From Arenicola marina (taxonomy: Eukaryota > Annelida > Polychaeta > Arenicolidae): 64,000 nucleotides of DNA. Below are positions 12,301 through 23,700 of this stretch, piece by piece. Numbering within the stretch: the stretch's first letter is position 1; every line of letters starts with the position of its first letter. The stretch is from positions 30,808,186 through 30,872,185 of the forward strand of contig OZ025258.1 in NCBI GenBank assembly GCA_964019135.1, given 5' to 3'. The translations under genes were made by a program, and so were the position numbers. Below the pieces are notes generated by a model. The model saw nothing but the letters and a program-made list of their open reading frames with translations. It made no database searches and was not told the DNA's origin.

Positions 12301-15300
12301 GACTGGAGGCGGGTCTCTAGAGGGTGGTACAGACATAGCCATTGGTGGATTAGAGGCGGGTCTCTGGAGGGTGGTACAGACATAGCCATTGGTGGACTGG
12401 AGGCGGGTCTCTGTAGTATGTGTACAGATATAGCCATTGGTGGACTGGAGGCGGGTCTCTAAAGGGTGGTACAGACATAGCCATCGGTGGACTGGAGGCG
12501 GGTCTCTAGAGGGTGGTGCAGACATAGCCATTGGTGGATTAGAGGCGGGTCTCTGGAGGGTGGTACAGACATAGCCATTGGTGGACTGGAGGCGGGTCTC
12601 TGGAGTATGTGTACAGATATAGCCATTGGTGGACTGGAGGCGGGTCTCTAAAGGGTGGTACAGACATAGCCATCGGTGGACTGGAGGCGGGTCTCTAGAG
12701 GGTGGTACAGACATAGCCATTGGTGGACTGGAGGCGGGTCTCTAGAGGGTGGTACAGACATAGCCATTGGTGGACTGGAGGTGGGTCTCTGGAGGGTGGT
12801 ACAGATATAGCCTTTGGTGGACTGGAGGCGGGTCTCTGGAGGGTGGTACAGACATAGCCATTGGTGGACTGGAGGCGGGTCTCTAGAGGGTGGTACAGAC
12901 ATAGCCATTGGTGGACTGGAGGTGGGTCTCTGGAGGGTGGTACAGACATAGCCATTGGTGGACTGGAGGCGGGTCTCTGGAGTATGTGTACAGACATGGC
13001 CATTGGTGGCCTGGTGGCGCGTCTCTAGAGGGTGGTACAGACATAGCCATTGGTGGTTTAGAGGCTGGTCTCTGGAGGGTGGTACAGACATAGCCATTGG
13101 TGGACTGGAGGCGGGTCTCTGGAGTATGTGTACAGACATAGCCATTGGTGGACTGGAGGCGGGTCTCTAGAGGGTGGTGCAGTCATAGCCATTGGTGGAC
13201 TGGAGGCGGGTCTCTGGAGGGTGGTACAGACATAGCCATTGGTGGATTAGAGGCGGGTCTCTGGAGGGTGGTACAGACATAGCCATTGGTGGACTGGAGG
13301 TGGATCTCTGGAGGGTGGTACAGACATAGCCATTGGTGGACTGGAGGCGGGTCTCTGGAGTATGTGTACAGACATAGCCATTGGTGGACTGGAGGCGGGT
13401 CTCTGGAGTATGTGTACAGACATAGCCATTGGTGGATTAGAGGCGGGTCTCTGGAGGGTGGTACAGACATAGCCATTGGTGGACTGGAGGTGGGTCGCTG
13501 GAGGGTGGTACAGACATAGCCATTGGTGGACTGGAGGCGGGTCTCTGGAGGGTGGTACAGACATAGCCATCGGTGGATTAGAGGCGGGTCTCTGGAGGGT
13601 GGTACACACATAGCCATCGGTGGACTGGAGGCGGGTCTCTAGAGGGTGGTACAGACATAGCCATTGGTGGATTAGAGGCGGGTCTCTTGAGGGTGGTACA
13701 GACATAGCCATTGGTGGACTGGAGGCGGGTCTCTGGAGTATGTGTACAGATATAGCCATTGGTGGACTGGAGGCGGGTCTCTAAAGGGTGGTACAGACAT
13801 AGCCATCGGTGGACTGGAGGCGGGTCTCTAGAGGGTGGTACAGACATAGCCATTGGTGGACTGGAGGCGGGTCTCTAGAGGGTGGTACAGACATAGCCAT
13901 TGGTGGACTGGAGGTGGGTCTCTGGAGGGTGGTACAGATATAGCCTTTGGTGGACTGGAGGCGGGTCTCTGGAGGGTGGTACAGACATAGCCATTGGTGG
14001 ACTGGAGGCGGGTCTCTAGAGGGTGGTACAGACATAGCCATTGGTGGACTGCAGGTGGGTCTCTGGAGGGTGGTACAGACATAGCCATTGGTGGACTGGA
14101 GGCGGGTCTCTGGAGTATGTGTACAGACATAGCCATTGGTGGCCTGGTGGCGCGTCTCTAGAGGGTGGTACAGACATAGCCATTGGTGGTTTAGAGGCTG
14201 GTCTCTGGAGGGTGGTACAGACATAGCCATTGGTGGACTGGAGGCGGGTCTCTAGAGGGTGGTACAGACATAGCCATTGGTGGACTGGAGGCGGGTCTCT
14301 AGAGGGTGGTGCAGTCATAGCCATTGGTGGACTGGAGGCGGGTCTCTGGAGGGTGGTACAGACATAGCCATTGGTGGATTAGAGGCGGGTCTCTGGAGGG
14401 TGGTACAGACATAGCCATTGGTGGACTGGAGGTGGATCTCTGGAGGGTGGTACAGACATAGCCATTGGTGGACTGGAGGCGGGTCTCTGGAGTATGTGTA
14501 CAGACATAGCCATTGGTGGACTGGAGGCGGGTCTCTGGAGTATGTGTACAGACATAGCCATTGGTGGATTAGAGGCGGGTCTCTGGAGGGTGGTACAGAC
14601 ATAGCCATTGGTGGACTGGAGGTGGGTCTCTGGAGGGTGGTACAGACATAGCCATTGGTGGACTGGAGGCGGGTCTCTGGAGTATGTGTACAGACATAGC
14701 CATTGGTGGACTGGAGGCGGGTCTCTGGAGTATGTGTACAGACATAGCCATTGGTGGACTGGAGGCGGGTCTCTGGAGTATGTGTACAGACATAGCCATT
14801 GGTGGACTGGAGGCGGGTCTCTAGAGGGTGGTGCAGTCATAGCCATTGGTGGACTGGAGGCGGGTCTCTGGAGGGTGGTACAGACATAGCCATTGGTGGA
14901 TTAGAGGCGGGTCTCTGGAGGGTGATACAGACATAGCCATTGGTGGACTGGAGGTGGATCTCTGGAGGGTGGTACAGACATAGCCATTGGTGGACTGGAA
15001 GCGGGTCTCTGGAGTATGTGTACAGACATAGCCATTGGTGGACTGGAGGCGGGTCTCTGGAGTATGTGTACAGACATAGCCATTGGTGGACTAGAGGCGG
15101 GTCTCTGGAGGGTGGTACAGACATAGCCATTGGTGGACTGGAGGTGGGTCTCTGGAGGGTGGTACAGACATAGCCATTGGTGGACTGGAGGCGGGTCTCT
15201 GGAGTATGTGTACAGACATAGCCATTGGTGGACTGGAGGCGGGTCTCTGGAGTATGTGTACAGACATAGCCATTGGTGGACTGGAGGCGGGTCTCTGGAG

Positions 15301-18300
15301 TATGTGTACAGACATAGCCATTGGTGGACTGGAGGCGGGTCTCTGGAGGGTGGTACAGACATAGCCATTGGTGGACTGGAGGCGGGTCTCTGGAGGCTGG
15401 TACAGACATAGCCATTGGTGGACTGGAGGCGGGTCTCTGGAGGGTGGTACAGACATAGCCATTGGTGGACTGGAGGCGGGTCTCTAGAGGGAGGTACAGA
15501 CATAGCCATTGGTGGATTGGAGGCGAGTCTCTAGAGGGTGGTACAGACATAGCCATTGGTGGATTAGAGGCGGGTCTCTGGAGGGTGGTACAGACATAGC
15601 CATTGGTGGATTAGAGGCGGGTCTCTGGAGGGTGGTACAGACATAGCCATTGGTGGACTGGAGGTCGGTCTCTGGAGGGTGGTACAGACATAGCCATTGG
15701 TGGACTGGAGGCGGGTCTCTGGAGTATGTGTACAGACATAGCCATTGGTGGACTGGAGGCGGGTCTCTGGAGTATGTGTACAGACATAGCCATTGGTGGA
15801 CTGGAGGCGGGTCTCTGGAGGGTGGTACAGATATAGCCTTTGGTGGACTGGAGGCGGGTCTCTAGAGGGTGGTACAGACATAGCCATTGGTGGATTAGAG
15901 GCGGGTCTCTAGAGGGTGGTACAGACATAGCCATTGGTGGAATAGAGGCGGGTCTCTAGAGGGTGGTACAGACATAGACATTGGTGGACTGGAGGCCGGT
16001 CTCTGGAGTATGGTACAGACATGGCCATTGGTGGACTGGAGGCGGGTCTCTAGAGGGTGGTACAGACATAGCCATTTGTGGACTGGGGGCGGGTCTCTAG
16101 AGGGAGGTACAGACATAGCCATTGGTGGATTAGAGGCGAGTCTCTAGAGGGTGGTACAGACATAGCCATTGGTGGATTAGAGGCGGGTCTCTGGAGGGTG
16201 GTACACACATAGCCATTGGTGGACTGGAGGCGGGTCTCTGGAGTATGTGTACAGATATAGCCATTGGTGGACTGGAGGCGGGTCTCCGGAGGGTGGTACA
16301 GACATAGCCACTGGTGGATTAGAGGCGGGTCTCTGGAGGGTGGTACAGACATAGCCATTGGTGGACTGGAAGCGGTTCTCTGGAGGGTGGTACAGACATA
16401 GCCATCGGTGGATTAGAGGCGGGTCTCTGGAGGGTGGTACAGACATAGCCATTGGTGGACTGGAGGCGGGTCTCTGGAGGGTGGTACAGACATAGCCATC
16501 GGTGGATTAGAGGCGGGTCTCTGGAGGGTGGTACAGACATAGCCATTGGTGGACTGGAGGCGGGTCTCTGGAGGGTGGTACAGACATAGCCATCGGTGGA
16601 CTGGAGGCGGGTCTCTGGAGTATGTGTACAGACATGGCCATTGGTGGACTGGAGGTGGGTCTCTAGAGGGTGGTACAGACATAGCCATTGGTGGACTGGA
16701 GGCAGGTCTCTGGAGTATGTGTACAGACATAGCCATTGGTGGACTGGAGGCGGGTCTCTAGAGGGTGGTACAGACATAGCCATTGGTGGATTAGAGGCGG
16801 GTCTCTGGAGGGTGGTACAGACATAGCCATTGGTGGACTGGAGGCGGGTCTCTGGAGGGTGGTGCAGACATAGCCATTGGTAGATTAGAGGCGGGTCTCT
16901 GGAGGGTGGTACACACATAGCCATTGGTGGACTGGAGGCGGGTCTCTGGAGTATGTGTACAGATATAGCCATTGGTGGACTGGAGGCGGGTCTCTAGAGG
17001 GTGGTACAGACATAGCCATTGGTGGATTAGAGGCGGGTCTCTGGAGGGTGGTACAGACATAGCCATTGGTGGACTGGAGGCAGGTCTCTGGAGTATGTGT
17101 ACAGACATAGCCATTGGTGGACTGGAGGCGGGTCTCTAGAGGGTGGTACAGACATAGCCATTGGTGGATTAGAGGCGGGTCTCTGGAGGGTGGTACAGAC
17201 ATAGCCATTGGTGGACTGGAGGCGGGTCTCTGGAGGGTGGTACAGACATAGCCATCGGTGGACTGGAGGCGGGTCTCTGGAGTATGTGTACAGACATGGC
17301 CATTGGTGGACTGGAGGTGGGTCTCTAGAGGGTGGTACAGACATAGCCATTGGTGGACTGGAGGCAGGTCTCTGGAGTATGTGTACAGACATAGCCATTG
17401 GTGGACTGGAGGCGGGTCTCTAGAGGGTGGTACAGACATAGCCATTGGTGGATTAGAGGCGGGTCTCTGGAGGGTGGTACAGACATAGCCATTGGTGGAC
17501 TGGAGGCGGGTCTCTGGAGGGTGGTACAGACATAGCCATCGGTGGACTGGAGGCGGGTCTCTGGAGTATGTGTACAGACATGGCCATTGGTGGACTGGAG
17601 GTGGGTCTCTAGAGGGTGGTACAGACATAGCCATTGGTGGACTGGAGGCAGGTCTCTGGAGTATGTGTACAGACATAGCCATTGGTGGACTGGAGGCGGG
17701 TCTCTAGAGGGTGGTACAGACATAGCCATTGGTGGATTAGAGGCGGGTCTCTGGAGGGTGGTACAGACATAGCCATTGGTGGACTGGAGGCGGGTCTCTG
17801 GAGGGTGGTGCAGACATAGCCATTGGTAGATTAGAGGCGGGTCTCTGGAGGGTGGTACACACATAGCCATTGGTGGACTGGAGGCGGGTCTCTGGAGTAT
17901 GTGTACAGATATAGCCATTGGTGGACTGGAGGCGGGTCTCTAGAGGGTGGTACAGACATAGCCATTGGTGGATTAGAGGCGGGTCTCTGGAGGGTGGTAC
18001 AGACATAGCCATTGGTGGACTGGAGGCGGGTCTCTGGAGGGTGGTGCAGACATAGCCATTGGTGGATTAGAGGCGGGTCTCTGGAGGGTGGTACAGACAT
18101 AGCCATTGGTGGACTGGAGGCGGGTCTCTGGAGGGTGGTACAGACATAGCCATCGGTGGATTAGAGGCGGGTCTCTGGAGGGTGGTACAGACATAGCCAT
18201 TGGTGGACTGGAGGCGGGTCTCTGGAGGGTGGTACAGACATAGCCATCGGTGGACTGGAGGCGGGTCTCTGGAGTATGTGTACAGACATGGCCATTGGTG

Positions 18301-19320
18301 GACTGGAGGTGGGTCTCTAGAGGGTGGTACAGACATAGCCATTGGTGGACTGGAGGCAGGTTTCTGGAGTATGTGTACAGACATAGCCATTGGTGGACTG
18401 GAGGCGGGTCTCTAGAGGGTGGTACAGAGATAGCCATTGGTGGATTAGAGGCGGGTCTCTGGAGGGTGGTACACACATAGCCATTGGTGGACTGGAGGCG
18501 GGTCTCTGGAGTATGTGTACAGATATAGCCATTGGTGGACTGGAGGCGGGTCTCTAGAGGGTGGTACAGACATAGCCATTGGTGGATTAGAGGCGGGTCT
18601 CTGGAGGGTGGTACAGACATAGCCATTGGTGGACTGGAAGCGGTTCTCTGGAGGGTGGTACAGACATAGCCATTGGTGGACTGGAGGCGGGTCTCTGGAG
18701 GGTGGTACAGACATAGCCATCGGTGGATTAGAGGCGGGTCTCTGGAGTATGTGTACAGACATAGCCATTGGTGGACTGGAGGCGGGTCTCTGGAGTATGT
18801 GTACAGACATAGCCATTGGTGGACTGGAGGGGGGTCTCTGGAGTATGTGTACAGACATAGCCATTGGTGGACTGGAGGCGGGTCTCTGGAGAGTGACACA
18901 AACATAGCCATTGGTGGATTAGAGGCGGGTCTCTAGAGGGAGGTACAGACATAGCCATTGGTGGACTGGAGGTGGGTCTCTAGAGGGTGGTACAGACATA
19001 GCCATTGGTGGATTAGAGGCGGGTCTCTGGAGGATGGTACAGACATAGCCATTGGTGGACTGGAGGGTAGTACAGACATGGCCATTGGTGGACTGGAGGC
19101 GGGTCTCTGGAGGGTGGTACAGACATAGCCATTGGTGGACTGGAGGCGGGTCTCTGGAGTATGTGCACAGACATAGCCATTGGTGGACTGGCGGCGGGCC
19201 TCTGGAGGATGGCACAGACATAGCCATTGGTGGACTGGAGGGTGGTACAGACATGGCCATTGGTGGACTGGAGGCGGGTCTCTGGAGGGTGGTACAGACA
19301 TAGCCATTGGCATTGGTGGA
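9347..19320 (+). repeat. 10-kb minisatellite, 47/48-bp unit, about 210 copies
   Basis: The plus-strand unit reads GGTGGACTGGAGGCGGGTCT, then CTGGAGGGTGGTACAGACA, then TAGCCATT (47 bp). A 48-bp variant replaces GGGTGGTAC with TATGTGTAC. Point variants (CTGGAG/CTAGAG, GACTGGAGG/GATTAGAGG, CATTGG/CATCGG) are reused across the array. Long identical blocks recur at 284, 426, 522, 662 and 1132 bp, which equal 6, 9, 11, 14 and 24 units, so the array grew by higher-order duplication. Each unit carries ATTGG, an inverted CCAAT core. The minus strand lacks stops in all phases of the unit, so long ORFs up to 422 codons appear. I do not treat them as genes. The two edges are more degenerate than the centre. 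Confidence 0.97.
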
Positions 19321-20025
19321 GGTGGCTCATATATTTACGGTATGACGAAAAGCTGCCTTCATTGTTCCGTATAGGTGGGTCTCACCGTGATGTCGGTGTA
19401 CGGACCCATTATGATGTTCGTTTGTTTCATTCAGATTGTGTACTTGAACAATAACTTGTATTACATACTTTATTTTGTAACAATTGTAGACAGTAAAAAA
19501 ATATGGTATCGTATATTTACATGATATGTCATTAGGTTTACTGCATTTCGATAACGTAATACTCCTGTTTATAATCTAGCGTGTTACCGTTGATATAAAA
19601 GGCTTTGTACATCGAGTGCTGATTAATCTTGGTCGAGTTTTTCGTTTCTTCTATTGCCTCGATCATTTCCTGCAGCGAATGACCATTTCATACAGCTGTC
19701 CGAAGAAAAATAAACTAGCCAATATCCTCAAATAGATTGATTTTTACCACAATTTTTGTTTATTTTGAAACTACTCTTGATTCTGCTTGTGTCTGCAGAT
19801 AGGTAACCTAATTGTCACTATAGATATTTTCGGGCGTTAAATATGCCTATGACTAATGGATATACACTACGACTCGTGATATAACCTATCGACCTATAAC
19901 TAAAATGTATTAGACCAATTAACATATTAATGTGCGTATAACCTAAAAGAGTGATTGACTACTGTGCAGTGGCTGGTTGTAGGGGTGTCTTGCGAGATCG
20001 GATATAGTCGTTAGATCACATAGCA
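19321..20025. other. 3' flank of the choline transporter gene
   Basis: AT-rich sequence between the minisatellite and the stop codon of the minus-strand transporter. It probably contains the 3' UTR. No other gene is visible. Confidence 0.55.
19759..19764 (-). terminator. candidate polyadenylation signal AATAAA of SLC5A7
   Basis: Minus-strand AATAAA lies about 262 bases beyond the transporter stop codon. A second minus-strand AATAAA is at 19469-19474. I cannot tell which is used. Confidence 0.4.
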
Positions 20026-20766
20026 TCACATAAAAACATCATTATTAGATTCGGTTTCTTCATTGGGAGATGCCGACGGGGGCAGGAAATCATCACCCTT
20101 CGTAAAGTAACGCAACACGATGACGTTCTCGCTATCATCGCTGTATTCTCGTTCGAACACGCTAGTCCGTACATTGGTCACGTGGTCTGCGTCGTAGGCG
20201 GGGTTAGGGACGCCGTCCTCCGCGCCATCGGTCGCCGTGGCGTCAGGCGGCGGCGGCGGCCGCTTCACCGCGTAGGAATCTCTGGTGAACGAGCGGAAGA
20301 GCACGGAATCGACGGTGAGGCACCCAGTCCCGGGGCAGGGCGAGCACTGGTCCCCGCAATCCTGTCCCTCAGAGCCCACGCAGCACAGGGCCACGACCTG
20401 CGAGACCGCGATTATGACCACCAGGCTGATCAACATCGTCATCGTCTTGAAGGGAAACAGCTGGTAGCCCGTCAACTCGTCGTACCAGGGGTACTTTATC
20501 AGCGGCGGGAGCGACAGCAGCGGTTCGCCGCCCGTCAGGCGGAAGAATCCACCGGCGAAGAAGCCTGCCAGCGACCCGTAGGAGTTGGTGTAATTAGGCA
20601 GGTGAATGACACAGACGAGCTGGGGAAAGAGCATGGCGTAGATGAGGTCGGCACAGAGGTACCACAGGCCGTAGACCGACTGGACCAGGATGGCCATCAA
20701 CACCGCAGCCGCCCCGACGAAGATGACGGCCACTCGCATTACCCACAACACCTCAGTCTCCGTCGC
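20026..20766 (-). CDS. SLC5A7: SLC5A7 exon 9 (TM9 to C-terminus)
   Basis: Acceptor ATTTTGCAG. It encodes [11 protein letters not shown], several helices with [20 protein letters not shown] and LTGGEP, then a 115-residue cytoplasmic tail. The tail holds a cysteine-rich stretch, a five-proline run, NPAY and an acidic end, and stops with TGA at 20026-20028. It is not alignable by eye with the human tail. Confidence 0.94.
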   Translation of the reverse strand, partial: ATETEVLWVMRVAVIFVGAAAVLMAILVQSVYGLWYLCADLIYAMLFPQLVCVIHLPNYTNSYGSLAGFFAGGFFRLTGGEPLLSLPPLIKYPWYDELTGYQLFPFKTMTMLISLVVIIAVSQVVALCCVGSEGQDCGDQCSPCPGTGCLTVDSVLFRSFTRDSYAVKRPPPPPDATATDGAEDGVPNPAYDADHVTNVRTSVFEREYSDDSENVIVLRYFTKGDDFLPPSASPNEETESNNDVFM

Positions 20767-23700
20767 CTGCAAAATCAAAGCATTAACCGTAAATTATTCC
20801 ATGTACGTCGCATGGCAATATAAATCAATCTGAAATACACCATTATACGTAGACGCGGCTCGAGTAGAAATAAAAATCAGGTACAAAACAACCGCGACTT
20901 ATACAGCGGATAATACGGTAAATGATATATATTAACGCAAACGCGCAATACTGGGATTCACCACTGACCGTTTTTTTATTTTTTTTATTTAATTTTTTTT
21001 TTTTTATTTTCTTCAGCAAAGAGAGATACAGAATAATGTAACATCACGTAATACAAATATGCAAATATATATATATATATAATTTATTGACACTAGAGTG
21101 GAGGTATTAATTGGCTCAGTTGTTAGTATCTCAAACAAACATGCATCAAATTTGGACTGATAGACGGCGATGTCATCAGCATAGTATTCAAAACATAATT
21201 GTTTTCTAATATACTGTTTGAAACATTCTGGATTTAGGATCTTCCAGTTTGACATTTTGTGTTGATAAATATACCATTTAACGTACAATATGATAAAATG
21301 AATACTCCACACTTGGGCTTTCTTTTCCTCAGAGTCTCCGAATAACACAACCACATTTATTTTTCTGTGACTTTCATCTGCGGATAGTGAACGTTGAGTA
21401 CGAATAAAAATACATATAAATATAAAGATACTATTGCCCATTTCATGTTACCACCGAACCAGGCGAGAGCACTGACCGGTTTCTTGTTGCAGCAGGCGGC
21501 CAGGGCGTCGCGTAGCGGGGTGTAGATGTTCCTGGCGAACATGGCGCTGGAGGACAGGATGGAGGAGTCGGCCGAGGACATGACAGCGGCCGAGACGGCG
21601 CCCAACCCGATCACCGACACCCAAGTCGGGGTCAGGAACTGCATCACCATGGGTAACGCCAGAGAATAGTCGCAGGACGGAACCGGGACTTCGCCGAAGT
21701 CACGGTACGCTGTGGCGTTCCAATCTACGAGAGGACGAGGTCGTTAAAGTCACCCGCGATGATATGATTATACATGGACGCCATAAGCAAAGGGCTTTTA
21801 AATTGGCATTCTAACAAAGACAATTATCATAACGCATAGCATGTACAAAGTATTAATCAATGGGTCTAAGGATTTGTTATTACCTGGACAATGAATTTTG
21901 GCGGCCATAAAGCGATTACGATGGTCAAATCGCGATTCCGACGACAAATAGCAATTTCGACGACCATAACAGCGATTTTGGCGACCGTAACAGCTCGCCT
22001 ACTATGCCATAGTGATTCCGTAGACTATGTCCGGCGCGGAGCCTACAATTGTCAAGCGAATAACCACTGGATGGCTCCCCTTTGTAAATGATATCAAGAT
22101 GATTCATGTCACAATGAATGGGTGGGACCCGTGAAGACGACTCACCTGTGGACTTTGCAATGGCTCCTATGAGAACTGACGGGATGGCCATGATGAGGCA
22201 GCCAAAGCCAGCAACGATAGACAGCATTAAGGCACGGTAGGACGTCTTCTGAGACAGCACACGTTGAAAGTACACCTGGAAAAGATATTTCAGAAAGATG
22301 CCGGAAATATTATATGGAGTCGGACTGAGCGTTGGACCAGGCGTCCAATGAGTACAGGTGTAGAATAGTTCTGGCCTCAGTCCGGAATGGAGGCCGATAA
22401 GTTAACGACCCGAACTGACCGGATTCGAACCAGGGGCCCTTCGCATCCATGGCGAGCATATAATTACATATTATTATAAGGTCGTCCTTAAAATACTTAG
22501 CTACAAGGAACATGCCATGGATAACAATATTCCAAGGCATATGACAGTAATAATCAACAAGTAACAAAGACACATTCCATCATACAATAACATGACGATA
22601 CAATCAAACATGAAGACGTTTTAAATAATCATAGATTTTCAGGTATAATTATGAAAGTAAGGTAAGGGGGTGGTAGTGAGGTAGTGAGGAGGCTACCTGC
22701 CAGGGGATTCCCCCGAAGATGAGCAGGAGTCCCGTATCTATGTAGTTGCCGATCCAGGCATCCGGGTTGAGGGAGCCGAGCCAGGAGTCCTCCTGGTGGG
22801 CGGTCTCGGCGATGTTGGACACCGCCGGGTGCATCAGGGCGAAGGGGATGGCCAGCCACTGGGAGGAGGGGGCGGGGGGGTAGTGAAGAGGGAGGAGGGG
22901 GAGGAGTGGATGGAGAGGGAGGAGGGGGTAGAAAAGTGTATAGCGTAAAGGTGTGAGAAGTTCAGCAAAATCTGATATCAGAATATATAATTGTCTAGTA
23001 AATGTGCTGTATCAGCAGCTGTAATTGCTCTCAGTAACCTTAAACCCGGATTCCAAATGAGATCCAATGTGCAACATCTTATCTTACACATGTACTTGTA
23101 ATATCGCGTCCTGTTTTCAGCAGAGTGCCTGTGAAACCACCTAATACTATGTCAATCCGACTACCCTTCGACTATTTGTAATTATGTATGAATGCAAAAC
23201 TTAACTGGTGTCCACCGTCATCAATATAACAACCCTAAGCAACCTTTCATGGTCCAAAAAGTTGATAAAGCCCACAATGTACCATTTTACTGTTGTGTAG
23301 ATCAGAAATACGGTGATGAACGAGCGACCTCTGTCGTCGGGAGAGTGAAGCTTACCAGGCCAATGAATGTGAAGATGAGCTGTATGACGTCAGTGTAGGC
23401 CACAGAGAAGAGTCCGCCGATAAAGGTGTAGATTATGGCGACCGCGGCCGAGATTATTACAGCCCAGATATGGTTGATACCCGCTATCACACTGAGACTG
23501 GCGCCTGTGGAACATATCACAACTAAGGTTAATACCCGCGATCACACTGAGACTGGCGCCTGTGGAAAATATCACAACTAAGGTTGATACCCGCTATCAC
23601 ACTGAGACTGGCGCCTGTGGAACATATCACAACTAAGGTTGATACCCGCTATCACACTGAGACTGGCGCCTGTGGAACATATCACAACTAAGGTTAATAC

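Noticed and set aside
11452-12720. 422-codon minus-strand ORF with a 47-residue repeat
   Set aside because: It is the minisatellite read in a stop-free direction. All three minus frames give the same cyclic peptide, there is no unique flanking coding sequence, and units vary without regard to codon position.
9347-19320. Resemblance of regular repeats to a CRISPR array
   Set aside because: No unique spacers between units, animal genome context and no cas genes.
20182-20823. 213-codon plus-strand ORF opposite SLC5A7 exon 9
   Set aside because: Antisense shadow of a GC-rich coding exon; the minus-strand frame has clear homology.
23390-23575. ORF combining exon 5 with upstream repeat units as an extended exon
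   Set aside because: Frame is lost through the 55-bp units, while splicing at 23504 gives exact agreement with choline transporters, so the repeats are taken as intronic.
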